DNA of 64,000 nt, from the NCBI RefSeq assembly GCF_900168005.1, contig NZ_FUYP01000001.1:1-64000 (forward strand), read 5' to 3'. Positions 18,628-29,038 of the stretch are shown here, in pieces. A program made the translations under genes and the position numbers. The notes beneath the pieces are model-generated. The model was not told the DNA's origin. It did not search any database and saw only the letters and a program-made list of their open reading frames with translations. The DNA comes from Sphingopyxis flava (GTDB lineage Bacteria; Pseudomonadota; Alphaproteobacteria; Sphingomonadales; Sphingomonadaceae). Every line of letters begins with the position of its first letter. Within the stretch, counting starts at the first letter, position 1.

Positions 18628-19872
18628 ATGCACTCAATCCGCACAATCGCTTCGCTCGCGCTGCCGCTCCTGGCCGCATCGCTCGGCGCGCCCGCTGCTG
18701 CCTCGGTGAAGGACGGCGTCGACGCCTGGCAACAGGGTGATTATCGAAGCGCCGTCGCCGAGTGGCGCCCGCTCGCGGTTGCGGGCGATCCCGACGCGCA
18801 GTTCAACCTCGGTCAAGCCTACAAGCTCGGTCGCGGCGTTCCGTCCGATCTTGAGCAGGCGGAAGCCTGGTATCGCCGCGCCGCAAAACAGGGTCACCTG
18901 CAGGCCGAGGATAATCTTGGCCTTGTTCTCTTCACCGCGGGACGCCGCGAGGAGGCCATGTCCTATATCGCCCAGTCGGCAGCACGCGGCGAGCCTCGCG
19001 CGCAATATGTCCTCGGTACAGCGCACTTCAACGGCGACCTTGCCACCGAAAACTGGCCGCTCGCCTATGCGCTGACCAAGCGTGCGAGCGACGCGGGACT
19101 CCAGATTGCCTCGGCGCGCCTTGCCCAGCTCGACCGTCTGATCCCGCTCGAGCAGCGGCAAAAGGGCCTTTCGATGCTGCCCGAGATGGAAAAGGCCGAA
19201 GCCCGCGCGCGTCTCGCCGCGGTGAACGCCGCCGCCCCGCCGCCGCCAAAGCCCGCCCCCTCGCCGGTCAAGACCGCGAGCCTGCCCGCCTCGGTTCCGG
19301 GCACAAGGTACACGCCCCCTCCCGTGATCGCGGCGCCCGCTCCCGCATCGCCGCCCAATCCCATTGTTTCGCCCGCTGCCGAGGCGGCAGCTGCCGCTGC
19401 GGCGGAAGCGAGAGCCGCGGCCGACACCGCGGTGAGCACCGCAGCGGCGAAAGGTCCGCCGGCGGTATCGGCGCCGGTGAAAGCCGCCCCGCCGGCCCCC
19501 GGCACGACCTATGCGCCCCCCCCAAAAAGCGGTCCGCTGCCGCCGGCTTCCGCACCCGGTCCCGCCATGACGGCATCTCCCTCGCCCGCCCCCAAGACAT
19601 CCGCCGCTCCGCCGGCGCCCGCTGCTGGCGCTGCGGCCGCAAGCCCGTGGCGCGCACAGCTTGGCGCCTTCGGGATCGAGAGCAATGCGCGCAAACTCTG
19701 GACGAGCCTTGAAAAGACACATCCCGCCTTTGCTTCGCGTCAGCCCTATCTGGTCAAAAACGGCAAGCTCACCCGGCTCCAGGCCGGAGGTTTTGCGAGC
19801 AAGGCGGAGGCCGACGCCTTCTGCGCGACGGTGAAGAAGGACGGCCAGGCCTGCCTGGTGGTCGATAAGTAG
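18628..19872 (+). CDS. SEL1-repeat and SPOR-domain exported protein
   Basis: The 414-residue protein has a signal peptide ending GAPAAA near residue 25. SEL1-type TPR repeats follow at about 28-150 (GDPDAQFNLGQAYKLGRGVPSDLEQAEAWYRRAAKQG is the clearest). A long Pro/Ala-rich linker spans about 185-330. A C-terminal SPOR domain covers about 335-412 (WRAQLGAFGIESNARKLW). It is predicted periplasmic and septum-directed. ATG 18628 is chosen because GGAG is 7 bases upstream; ATG 18616 lies just before it. It is divergent from parA, so two SPOR proteins flank the ParA/RHH pair. Confidence 0.82.
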   Translation: MHSIRTIASLALPLLAASLGAPAAASVKDGVDAWQQGDYRSAVAEWRPLAVAGDPDAQFNLGQAYKLGRGVPSDLEQAEAWYRRAAKQGHLQAEDNLGLVLFTAGRREEAMSYIAQSAARGEPRAQYVLGTAHFNGDLATENWPLAYALTKRASDAGLQIASARLAQLDRLIPLEQRQKGLSMLPEMEKAEARARLAAVNAAAPPPPKPAPSPVKTASLPASVPGTRYTPPPVIAAPAPASPPNPIVSPAAEAAAAAAAEARAAADTAVSTAAAKGPPAVSAPVKAAPPAPGTTYAPPPKSGPLPPASAPGPAMTASPSPAPKTSAAPPAPAAGAAAASPWRAQLGAFGIESNARKLWTSLEKTHPAFASRQPYLVKNGKLTRLQAGGFASKAEADAFCATVKKDGQACLVVDK

Positions 19873-19893
19873 CGAAGGCTTCGCCCTGCCCGC

Positions 19894-20778
19894 TTAGCCT
19901 AGCACCCATTGGCGCCGCGAATAGCCCTGCGCCCAGAGCAGCGCGGTCAGGTCGTGGTGCCGAATCACCGCGTCCGCTGCCTCCGCCGCCGCCTGGTGCG
20001 GATGATAGGCGATGCCAAGCCCTGCGGCAGTGATCATTGGAATATCGTTGGCACCGTCCCCGATCGCGAGCGTGTCGGCGAGGGGCAGACCGTGCCTTGC
20101 CGCCTCGCTCTTCAGCGTTTCAAGCTTGGCGTCCTTGTCGACGATCGGTTCGGCAACCTTGCCCGTGAGCTTGCCGCCTTCGAGAAGGAGCTGGTTCGCG
20201 ACCACCCGGTCAAATCCGACCGCCTCGCCCACCGGGTTTGCAAAGGCCGTGAAGCCGCCGGTGACGAGCACGCTATGCGCGCCATAGGCTTTCATCGTCT
20301 GGACGAGCGTGCGCGCACCGCGGGTCAGACGCACCCGCTCCATCCGGCATTCAGCGAGCACGCCTTCGGCAAGCCCGCCGAGGAGCGCCACTCTTTCCTC
20401 AAGCGCACCGCGAAAGTCGACCTCGCCGCGCATCGCTTTTTCGGTGATCGCCGCAACCTCGGCCTTGAGACCCGCATAGTCGGCGAGTTCGTCGATGCAC
20501 TCGCAGCTGATCATCGTGGAATCCATGTCGGCGATCAGCAGCTTCTTGGTGCGGTCGCCGAGCGGCTGGACGATCACGTCGAGCGCGCCATGGTCCATTT
20601 TTGCAAGTTCGCTCCGCGCGCTTACCAGGCTGCCGTGGAAAACGATATCGGCAGCATCGCCGTCGTCGAGCCAGTGCGGCGCGCCGACTTCGTGCCCTGT
20701 CGCGTCAAGACGGTCGATCGCTTCGCGCACCACCTCGCCCGTCAGCTTTCCGGCTGCTATCAGCGTCGCAACGAACAT
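19894..20778 (-). CDS. serB: Phosphoserine phosphatase
   Basis: SerB hydrolyses O-phospho-L-serine, the last step of serine synthesis. It is a HAD-family enzyme with the DMDST motif ([20 protein letters not shown]) near residue 85, the TGGF motif near 178 and the [10 protein letters not shown] motif near 247. An N-terminal ACT-like region is shortened compared with E. coli SerB. It is 294 residues long. ATG 20778 has a strong AAGGAGA site. Its start codon overlaps that of divergent miaA by two bases (CATG at 20776-20779). Confidence 0.95.
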   Translation of the reverse strand: MFVATLIAAGKLTGEVVREAIDRLDATGHEVGAPHWLDDGDAADIVFHGSLVSARSELAKMDHGALDVIVQPLGDRTKKLLIADMDSTMISCECIDELADYAGLKAEVAAITEKAMRGEVDFRGALEERVALLGGLAEGVLAECRMERVRLTRGARTLVQTMKAYGAHSVLVTGGFTAFANPVGEAVGFDRVVANQLLLEGGKLTGKVAEPIVDKDAKLETLKSEAARHGLPLADTLAIGDGANDIPMITAAGLGIAYHPHQAAAEAADAVIRHHDLTALLWAQGYSRRQWVLG

Positions 20779-21736
20779 GGTGTCTCCTTCTACCTCTAGA
20801 GGGCTCAAGCCCCCGCTCGTGCTTATCGCCGGGCCGACCGCGAGCGGCAAGAGCGCGCTGGCTGTCGCTTTGGCGCAGGCAGTGGGGCGCGCGCAAGTGG
20901 TGAATGCCGACGCAAGCCAGGTTTATCGCGATCTGGCGATTCTCTCGGCGCGTCCGACGACCGCCGAGATGGCAGCTGTCCCCCACCGTCTCTTCGGCCA
21001 TGTCGACGGCGCCGATGCCTATGATGCGGCGCGCTGGGCCGCCGACGCGCGCCGCGCGCTTGCCCGCGCGTGGGAGGATGAGGATGTGCCGATCCTCGTC
21101 GGCGGGACCGGCCTTTATCTGCGCACCCTCCTTTACGGCATCGCTCCGGTGCCCGACATCGACCCCGCCATCCGAGCCGAGGTGCGCGCCCTGCCTCCCT
21201 CCGAAGCGCACGCCGCGCTCGAGCAACTCGATCCCCCGGCCGCCGAGCGCTTGCCCCCCGCCGATAGGGCGCGCGTCTCGCGCGCGCTCGAGGTGGTTCG
21301 CGCCACCGGCCGCACGCTTTTCGACTGGCAGCAGACCCGCGAGGGCGGGATTGCCTCGGATGTCGCGCTCATCCCGCTTGTTCTCCTGCCGCCGCGCGAA
21401 TGGCTGCGCGCGCGCTGCGACGCGCGGCTCGAGGCAATGTTTGAGGCCGGGGCAGCCGAGGAAGTCGCTGCGCTCATTGCGCGCGACCTTGATCCTGATC
21501 TTCCCGTCATGCGCGCCATCGGCGTGCCGCAGGTCGCAGCGTGGCTGCAAGGCCGCATCCCCCACGAGGAGGCACTCGCGCGCGCGCAGGCAGCGACGCG
21601 CCAATATGCCAAGCGGCAATACACCTGGTTCCGTCATCAGCCGCCCCAGGACTGGCCACGCGAGGAAGAATCATTATCGGTCGATTCTATAAGTAAAATT
21701 GCAACAATATTACGCGATAGATTATTGACAGGATAG
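20777..21736 (+). CDS. miaA: tRNA dimethylallyltransferase
   Basis: MiaA adds an isopentenyl group to A37 of tRNAs reading UNN codons. The P-loop AGPTASGKS is at about residues 18-26, followed by [19 protein letters not shown], and [13 protein letters not shown] lies near 103. The 319-residue length is normal. ATG 20777 overlaps the serB start on the other strand; no clear ribosome site is seen, and GTG 20780 is an alternative. The last 60 bases are strikingly AT-rich for this genome and appear to hold the ilvB promoter. Confidence 0.93.
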   Translation: MVSPSTSRGLKPPLVLIAGPTASGKSALAVALAQAVGRAQVVNADASQVYRDLAILSARPTTAEMAAVPHRLFGHVDGADAYDAARWAADARRALARAWEDEDVPILVGGTGLYLRTLLYGIAPVPDIDPAIRAEVRALPPSEAHAALEQLDPPAAERLPPADRARVSRALEVVRATGRTLFDWQQTREGGIASDVALIPLVLLPPREWLRARCDARLEAMFEAGAAEEVAALIARDLDPDLPVMRAIGVPQVAAWLQGRIPHEEALARAQAATRQYAKRQYTWFRHQPPQDWPREEESLSVDSISKIATILRDRLLTG

Positions 21737-21753
21737 AATCATACACCTATTGC
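21725..21753 (+). promoter_or_regulatory. Probable ilvB promoter inside the miaA 3' end
   Basis: TTGACA (21725-21730) is followed after 17 bases by TATTGC (21748-21753). The -35 box is a perfect consensus match and lies in the last codons of miaA, within an AT-rich patch. It fits a promoter for ilvBHC, whose first start codon is at 21824. Confidence 0.45.
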
Positions 21754-21823
21754 CCGCCGACTGTTGCAGCGCACAAGCGCCACCCTGGCGCGCGAGCAAA
21801 AAGATGAGCAAAGGAGCAAGGTC

Positions 21824-23578
21824 GTGACGGAAATGAGCGGTGCCGACATGGTGGTTCAGGCGCTGGTCGACCTCGGGGTTGACACAGTGTTCGGCTATCC
21901 GGGCGGCGCGGTCCTTCCCATCTACGACGCGCTCTTCAATCACCCCCAGATCAAGCATATTCTCGTCCGCCACGAGCAGGCGGCCACCCATGCTGCGGAG
22001 GGCTACGCCCGCGTCACGGGAAGGCCCGGCGTTGTGCTCGTGACCTCGGGACCGGGCGCGACCAATGCCGTTACCGGCATCACCGATGCACTGCTCGATT
22101 CGATTCCGATGATCGTCCTCACCGGCCAGGTGCCGACGACGCTCATCGGCACCGACGCGTTCCAGGAATGCGACACGGTCGGCATCACCCGTCACTGCAC
22201 CAAGCATAATTATCTCGTGATGGACCCCGACCGCTTGGGCCCGATCCTGCACGAGGCCTTTTACATCGCGACCCACGGCCGCCCGGGGCCGGTGGTCATC
22301 GACATTCCGAAGAATGTGCAGGTTGCGGTCGGCACCTACTCGGTGCCGGCGCGGATCGAGCATCAAAGCTACCGCCCGCAGGTCGAGCCCGACGCCGCGG
22401 CGATTGCCGAGGCGATCGAACTCATCGCGGCGGCCGAGCGGCCGATCTTCTATACCGGCGGCGGCGTCATCAATGCAGGTCCCGACGCGAGCGCGGCGTT
22501 GCGCCAGCTCGTCGGGCTCACCGGCGCGCCGATCACCTCGACGCTGATGGGGCTCGGCGCCTTCCCGTCGGACGATCCCAAGTGGCTCGGCATGCTCGGC
22601 ATGCACGGCACCTATGAATCGAATATGGCGATGAACCGCGCCGACCTCATCATTGCGGTCGGCGCGCGCTTCGATGACCGCGTGACGGGCCGCCTCGACG
22701 CCTTTGCGCCGCACGCGAAGAAAATCCACATCGATATCGATCGCAGCTCGATCAACAAGATCGTCCCCGTCGATGTCGCTGTGCTCGGCGATGCGGGTCG
22801 CGCGCTCGACGCGCTGATTGCGGCGTGGCAGGACAAGGGGCACAAGGCGCGCGATCTTGGCGAATGGTGGCGCCGCATCGACGGCTGGCGCGCGGCGCGC
22901 TGCCTTGACTTTCCCGAAAAGAAGGACGCGGCCGCCGAAATCATGCCGCAGCGCGCGGTGAAAGCGCTGTTCGAGGCGACCCGGGGGCGCGATCCGATCA
23001 TTACGACCGAGGTTGGCCAGCACCAGATGTGGGCGGCGCAGCATTTCGGTTTCTCCGCGCCTAACCGCTGGCTCACCAGCGGCGGGCTCGGCACGATGGG
23101 CTACGGCTTTCCCGCCGCCGTGGGCGCGCAGATCGCCAGGCCCGACCGCCTCGTCATCTGCATCGCAGGCGAAGCCTCGCTCCAGATGAATATCCAGGAA
23201 ATGGGGACGGTCAGCCAGTACCGCCTGCCGGTCAAGATCTTCATCCTCAACAATGAATGGATGGGCATGGTCCGCCAGTGGCAGGAGCTGACCTATGAAA
23301 GCCGCTATTCGAACAGCTATTCGGACAGCCTGCCAGATTTCGTGAAACTTGCCGAGGCCTATGGCTGGACGGGCATGCGCATCGACACGCTCGGCGAACT
23401 CGAAGAGGGAATACAGACCATGCTCGACACACCGGGTCCGGTGATCGTCGACTGCCGCGTGGCAAAGCTTGCCAACTGCTTCCCGATGATCCCGTCGGGC
23501 GCAGCGCACACCGACATGATCCTTCAGCCGAGTGACGTCACCGGCACGATGGACGACGAAGCCAAGGCGCTGGTGTAA
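21824..23578 (+). CDS. ilvB: Acetolactate synthase large subunit
   Basis: This is the catalytic, thiamine-diphosphate-dependent subunit of acetohydroxyacid synthase. It condenses two pyruvates, or pyruvate with 2-oxobutyrate, at the start of valine, leucine and isoleucine synthesis. The N-terminal VFGYPGGAVLPIYDAL block holds the TPP region and HEQAATHAAEGYAR carries the conserved glutamate. The C-terminal GEASLQMNIQEMGTVSQYRL to ILNNEWMGMV block matches the TPP-binding motif, with GEAS where GDGS is usual. I prefer GTG 21824, preceded by AAGGAG, giving 584 residues; TTG 21764 and ATG 21833 are alternatives. It is first of ilvB-ilvH-ilvC. Confidence 0.95.
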   Translation: MTEMSGADMVVQALVDLGVDTVFGYPGGAVLPIYDALFNHPQIKHILVRHEQAATHAAEGYARVTGRPGVVLVTSGPGATNAVTGITDALLDSIPMIVLTGQVPTTLIGTDAFQECDTVGITRHCTKHNYLVMDPDRLGPILHEAFYIATHGRPGPVVIDIPKNVQVAVGTYSVPARIEHQSYRPQVEPDAAAIAEAIELIAAAERPIFYTGGGVINAGPDASAALRQLVGLTGAPITSTLMGLGAFPSDDPKWLGMLGMHGTYESNMAMNRADLIIAVGARFDDRVTGRLDAFAPHAKKIHIDIDRSSINKIVPVDVAVLGDAGRALDALIAAWQDKGHKARDLGEWWRRIDGWRAARCLDFPEKKDAAAEIMPQRAVKALFEATRGRDPIITTEVGQHQMWAAQHFGFSAPNRWLTSGGLGTMGYGFPAAVGAQIARPDRLVICIAGEASLQMNIQEMGTVSQYRLPVKIFILNNEWMGMVRQWQELTYESRYSNSYSDSLPDFVKLAEAYGWTGMRIDTLGELEEGIQTMLDTPGPVIVDCRVAKLANCFPMIPSGAAHTDMILQPSDVTGTMDDEAKALV

Positions 23579-23583
23579 CCGAC

Positions 23584-24099
23584 ATGAAAATCACAACCGA
23601 AACGGGCGAGCGCCACGTGCTCGCCGTCACCGTCGACAACGAGGCCGGGGTGCTCGCCAAGATCACCGGGCTGTTCACCGCGCGCGGCTATAATATCGAA
23701 AGCCTGACGGTGGCGGACATCACCGCCGACCATGCGCTGTCGCGCATCACGATCGTCACCTCGGGCCCGCCGCCGATCATCGACCAGATCATCGCACAGC
23801 TCGACCGCCTCGTCCCCGTCCACAAGGTCACCGACCTCACGGATCAGGGCGCGCATGTCGAGCGCGAGATCGCGCTCGTGAAGGTCGCGGGTACGGGCGA
23901 CAAGCGGATCGAGGCATTGCGGCTTGCCGATGTGTTTCGCGCCAAGGTCGTCGACACGACGATCAACAGCTTCATTTTCGAGATCACGGGCAACAGCGAA
24001 AAGGTCGACCGCTTCATTGCGCTGATGCGTGAATGCGGGCTGGTCGAGGTGGGGCGCACCGGCGTCGTCGCCATCGCCCGCGGCGCGGAGGCGCTTTAG
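23584..24099 (+). CDS. ilvH: Acetolactate synthase small (regulatory) subunit
   Basis: IlvH activates the catalytic subunit and confers feedback inhibition by valine. The N-terminal ACT domain is at about residues 10-85 (HVLAVTVDNEAGVLAKITGLFTARGYNIESLTV), and the C-terminal ALS_ss_C domain follows with ERELALVKV-like sequence EREIALVKVAG. It is 171 residues, slightly longer than E. coli IlvH. It starts 5 bp after ilvB, so the two subunits are co-translated. Confidence 0.96.
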   Translation: MKITTETGERHVLAVTVDNEAGVLAKITGLFTARGYNIESLTVADITADHALSRITIVTSGPPPIIDQIIAQLDRLVPVHKVTDLTDQGAHVEREIALVKVAGTGDKRIEALRLADVFRAKVVDTTINSFIFEITGNSEKVDRFIALMRECGLVEVGRTGVVAIARGAEAL

Positions 24100-25215
<1,116 letters not shown>

Positions 25216-25405
25216 CGCTTTAAGTCCCCTTCTTCCGGGGAGGGGTTGGATCGGGCGCTATCCCGCGTTCTGACGCTCAGCGGCCAAACCAGCCTTTTTG
25301 CCGTTTGTGCCGGGCCTGCCGAGTCACCGTTCGCTCTTGGAACGGTCTCCGGCAAGCCCGGAGCAAACCGTTCGTTGAGCCTGCTTTCTTCAAGGGAGCG
25401 TGCGA

Positions 25406-26548
25406 GTGTCGAGCAGCAACTTCCCCTTCCGCGCCCACCGCGCAAACCTTGCAGCGCTCGCGGCCGAAGACCGGCGCCGCAGCCTGAGCCCGCGCAAGGG
25501 CGTCGATTTCGCCTCGAACGACTATCTTGCGCTGGCCGGCTCCTATGCCCTGAGCGAAGCGCTCGCCGCGGGGCTTGAGCGCGGCATTCCCGCAGGGTCG
25601 GGGGGCTCGCGCCTCCTGCGTGGCAATCATCCAGAGCATGAGGCGCTCGAGGCCCATGCCGCGCGCCATTATGGCAGCGAGGCCGCGCTCTTCTTCTCGA
25701 CCGGCTTTGCCGCTAATGCCGCGCTCTTTGCAACGCTGCCCCAGCGCGGCGACCTCATTGTCCACGACGAACTCATCCATGCCAGCGCCCACGACGGCAT
25801 GAAGCTTGGCCGCGCCGGGCGCGTCGACGCGCGCCACAATGATGCTCAGGCGTTCGACGACATCATCGCGCGCTGGCGCCGCGGGGGTGGCACCGGCACA
25901 CCGTGGATCGCCGTTGAAAGCCTCTATTCGATGGACGGCGACAGGGCACCGCTCGCCGACCTAGCCGCAGTCGCCGACCGCCACGATGCGGTCCTCATCA
26001 TCGACGAGGCGCACGCCACCGGGGTTTACGGGCCGGCTGGCCAAGGGCTCGCGCACGAGCTTGCGGACCGTGAAAATATCATCACTCTTCACACATGCGG
26101 CAAGGCGCTGGGGTGCGAGGGAGCGCTGCTGTGCGGCCCCGCGATCGTCCGCGATTTTGTGGTCAACCGCGGGCGTCCCTTCATCTTTTCGACCGCGCCC
26201 TCGCCGCTCGTTGCGTGGCTCGTGCGCAACGCGCTCGAGATCGTCGCCAACGAGCCCGAGCGTGCAGCACGGCTCCAGGCGCTCGTCCGCCGCGCCGAGA
26301 CGCGCCTTGCACCGCTCGGCATCGCGGCGAGCGGAACCCAGATCATTCCCATCCTCATCGGCGACAATGCCCGCACCATGCAGATCGCCGCCGCGCTTCA
26401 GGCCGCGGGATTCGATGTCCGCGGCATCCGCCCGCCCACCGTCCCCCACGGCACCGCGCGGCTTCGCATCGCTCTCACCCTCAACGTCGACGAGCCCGAG
26501 ATCGACGCGATGGTCGATGCGCTCGCGGCAGCGATGACGGCGGCATGA
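25406..26548 (+). CDS. bioF: 8-amino-7-oxononanoate synthase
   Basis: BioF condenses pimeloyl thioester with alanine using PLP, the first step of biotin ring assembly. The family block [10 protein letters not shown] is near 34-43, [11 protein letters not shown] near the middle, and the PLP lysine lies in [11 protein letters not shown]. The protein is 380 residues. GTG 25406 is preferred, because AAGGGAG lies 7 bases before it; GTG 25400 is too close. The stop overlaps bioD by four bases (ATGA). Confidence 0.93.
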   Translation: MSSSNFPFRAHRANLAALAAEDRRRSLSPRKGVDFASNDYLALAGSYALSEALAAGLERGIPAGSGGSRLLRGNHPEHEALEAHAARHYGSEAALFFSTGFAANAALFATLPQRGDLIVHDELIHASAHDGMKLGRAGRVDARHNDAQAFDDIIARWRRGGGTGTPWIAVESLYSMDGDRAPLADLAAVADRHDAVLIIDEAHATGVYGPAGQGLAHELADRENIITLHTCGKALGCEGALLCGPAIVRDFVVNRGRPFIFSTAPSPLVAWLVRNALEIVANEPERAARLQALVRRAETRLAPLGIAASGTQIIPILIGDNARTMQIAAALQAAGFDVRGIRPPTVPHGTARLRIALTLNVDEPEIDAMVDALAAAMTAA

Positions 26549-27156
26549 CCCGCCGCTACGTCGTAACCGGCACCGATACCGGCGTCGGCAAGACCATCTT
26601 CAGCGCCGCGCTCGCAGGCGCGCTTGGCCTCGCCTATTGGAAACCGATCCAGTCGGGGCTGGATGAGGAAACCGACAGCGAGACCGTCGCCCGCCTCGCG
26701 GGGGTTCGGGTCCATCCCGAAGCCTATCGCCTTCGCACCCCAGCCTCGCCGCACCTCGCAGCCGAACGCGATGGCATTGCCATCGACCCGGAGGGACTCA
26801 CGCCGCCCGCCGGCGATCTCCTGGTCGAGGGCGCGGGCGGCGCGCTCGTCCCTGTGACGCGCAATCTCCTTTATGCCGACCTTTTTGCGCGCTGGCAGAT
26901 CCCTGTCATCGTCTGCGCGCGCACCGCGCTCGGCACCATCAACCACAGCCTGCTCACCATCGAGGCGCTGAAATCGCGCGGCGTGCCCATCCACGGCATC
27001 GCCTTCATCGGCGAGCCGCACGAGGATAGCGAAGCGATCGTTGCGGCATTTTCGGGCGCCAAGCGCCTCGGCCGTCTCCCGCGGCTCGACCTTTTGACGT
27101 CAGAGACGCTGGGCGCTGCATTCACCGAGCATTTCGTCCTTGCAGATTACCCCTGA
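26545..27156 (+). CDS. bioD: Dethiobiotin synthetase
   Basis: BioD makes the ureido ring of dethiobiotin from 7,8-diaminopelargonate, CO2 and ATP. The P-loop GTDTGVGKT is at residues 9-17, the KPIQSG motif near 34-39 and the [11 protein letters not shown] motif near 94-104. It is 203 residues. The gene overlaps bioF and precedes bioA by 52 bp. Confidence 0.94.
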   Translation: MTRRYVVTGTDTGVGKTIFSAALAGALGLAYWKPIQSGLDEETDSETVARLAGVRVHPEAYRLRTPASPHLAAERDGIAIDPEGLTPPAGDLLVEGAGGALVPVTRNLLYADLFARWQIPVIVCARTALGTINHSLLTIEALKSRGVPIHGIAFIGEPHEDSEAIVAAFSGAKRLGRLPRLDLLTSETLGAAFTEHFVLADYP

Positions 27157-27208
27157 CGGCAAGCCCTGAAGCATTTGCGCTCGCGGCGCGCCGGTGTAGG
27201 GCCAAAGA

Positions 27209-28465
27209 ATGACCCATGCGTCCTCCTCCCCCATCTGGCATCCCTTCACCCAGCACGGCCTTGAAGAGCCGATCCCGCTGATAGCCCGCGCCGAGGGCGC
27301 GCGCCTCTACGACGCAGACGGCAACAGATGGATCGACGCGATATCCTCTTGGTGGGTCACAACGCACGGTCACGCGCATCCGCGCATCATGGCCGCGATC
27401 CGCGCCCAGACGGAAAAGCTCGACCAGCTCATTTTCGCCGGCTGGACCCACGAACCCGCCGAAACGCTTGCCGCCGAGCTCATTCGCATCACGCCCGGCC
27501 CGCTCACCCGCGTATTCTTTTCCGACTCAGGCTCGACCAGCGTCGAGGTCGCACTCAAGATGGCGCTCGGCCATTTCGCCAACCGCGGAGAGCCGCGCCA
27601 GCGCATTCTCGTCCTCGAACACAGCTATCACGGCGACACGATCGGCGCGATGTCGGTTGGCGCGCGCGGGGTATTCAACAAGCCTTACGATCCCCTCCTT
27701 TTCGACGTCGGCACCATCCCCTTCCCGCACGAGGGGATGGAGCAGCTTGCGCTCGACGCGCTTGAGGTCGCCTGCACTCAAAAGCCCGCAGCCCTCATCG
27801 TCGAGCCCCTGATCCTCGGGGCCGGCGGCATGCTGATCTATCCCGCCTGGGTACTCGCTGAAATGCGCAGCATCTGCGCGGCGCACGGCGTGCTTTTCAT
27901 CGCCGACGAGGTGATGACCGGCTGGGGCCGGACGGGAACCCGCTTTGCGTGCGATCAGGCGGGGGTCATCCCCGACATCCTCTGTCTTTCGAAAGGGCTC
28001 ACCGGCGGCGCGATCCCGCTCGCAGTAACCTTGTGCATAGAGCCGATCTTCGCCTCGCACTGGTCGACCGACCGTGCACGCGCCTTCTATCATTCTTCAA
28101 GCTACACCGCGAACCCGATCGCCTGCGCCGCGGCCAACGCCAATCTCGAAATATGGCGCGATGAGCCGGTTGAGGAGCGGATCGACGGGCTCGCCCAGGC
28201 GCAGCGCGCGCATCTCGCTATGCTGGCGCACGCACCGCGCGTCTCGAGCCCCCGCCGCCTCGGCACCATCGCAGCACTCGACGTCGACCAGTCCGACGCG
28301 GGCTATCTCTCGGGCCTCGCCCCGCGCCTCATCGCCTTCTACCGCGACCGCGGGGTGTTGCTCCGCCCGCTCGGCAACACCATCTATGTGATGCCGCCCT
28401 ATGGCATCACCCCTGACGACCTCGCAGAGGTCTGGACGGCGATTGCAGCGTCGCTGGAAATCTGA
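27209..28465 (+). CDS. bioA: Adenosylmethionine-8-amino-7-oxononanoate aminotransferase
   Basis: BioA transfers the amino group of S-adenosylmethionine to 7-keto-8-aminopelargonate. It is a fold-type I PLP enzyme of 418 residues. N-terminal WHPFTQHGLEEPI is characteristic of BioA, DEVMTGWGRTG holds the PLP-binding Asp, and CLSKGLTGGAIPLA holds the PLP lysine. The order bioF-bioD-bioA leaves bioB and pimelate-supply genes elsewhere. Confidence 0.95.
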   Translation: MTHASSSPIWHPFTQHGLEEPIPLIARAEGARLYDADGNRWIDAISSWWVTTHGHAHPRIMAAIRAQTEKLDQLIFAGWTHEPAETLAAELIRITPGPLTRVFFSDSGSTSVEVALKMALGHFANRGEPRQRILVLEHSYHGDTIGAMSVGARGVFNKPYDPLLFDVGTIPFPHEGMEQLALDALEVACTQKPAALIVEPLILGAGGMLIYPAWVLAEMRSICAAHGVLFIADEVMTGWGRTGTRFACDQAGVIPDILCLSKGLTGGAIPLAVTLCIEPIFASHWSTDRARAFYHSSSYTANPIACAAANANLEIWRDEPVEERIDGLAQAQRAHLAMLAHAPRVSSPRRLGTIAALDVDQSDAGYLSGLAPRLIAFYRDRGVLLRPLGNTIYVMPPYGITPDDLAEVWTAIAASLEI

Positions 28466-28542
28466 CGGTAAAAGGTCACAGTTCGGCTGAGGTTCATCTG
28501 CAGCCCATAGACCGGGCGCCAGGGGACGCGAAGGAATGCGAC

Positions 28543-28980
28543 TTGACGAGCTATGCCCATTTTCTCCTGTCGCTTGTCGCCGCCACGGCGCTTGTGTCGC
28601 CGGCGCTCGCCGAGAGGCAAGAAAGCCTCGCGCAGACCGGGCAGCCACCGCAGAGAACCTCGATCCTCTACACTTATGGCGATGAACCCTGCCCCGAGGC
28701 CGAGGGCGACGAAATCGTCGTTTGCGCGCAGCGGCCCGAATCGGATCGCTACCGCGTACCCAAGGAATTGCGTGAGGAACTGAAGGACGACGCGCCGGTT
28801 GGCGGGGGGAGCTGGACCTCGGCAGTCGAGGGATATGAGAATATCGCGCGCATGACGCGTCCGGACAGCTGCTCTCCCGTTGGCAGTTACGGGTTTTCAG
28901 GCTGCTCGGCGGCGGCGCTGCGCGAATGGCAGGCAGAACGCCGCGCGATGAAGCGCGCCGCCGATGTTGCGGACGATTGA
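28543..28980 (+). CDS. Exported small hypothetical protein
   Basis: This 145-residue protein has a signal peptide ending SPALA near residue 23. The mature part contains a conserved-looking EIVVCAQRPESDRYRVPKEL segment and four cysteines (CPE, VCAQ, DSCSP, SGCSA) that could form two disulphides. I recognise this pattern from sphingomonad hypothetical proteins but know no function. The start is TTG 28543, with AAGGA 7 bases upstream; no in-frame ATG precedes it. It is followed by yceI on the same strand. Confidence 0.7.
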   Translation: MTSYAHFLLSLVAATALVSPALAERQESLAQTGQPPQRTSILYTYGDEPCPEAEGDEIVVCAQRPESDRYRVPKELREELKDDAPVGGGSWTSAVEGYENIARMTRPDSCSPVGSYGFSGCSAAALREWQAERRAMKRAADVADD

Positions 28981-29038
28981 CGCCGCGCTGCGCCATCGCA
29001 TAGCCTTTGCGATCTTCAGGAAAATCAGGAGCCTCGCC

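Noticed and set aside
21722-23509. Open frame of 595 codons antisense to ilvB
   Set aside because: ilvB is complete with all family motifs; the reverse frame shows none.
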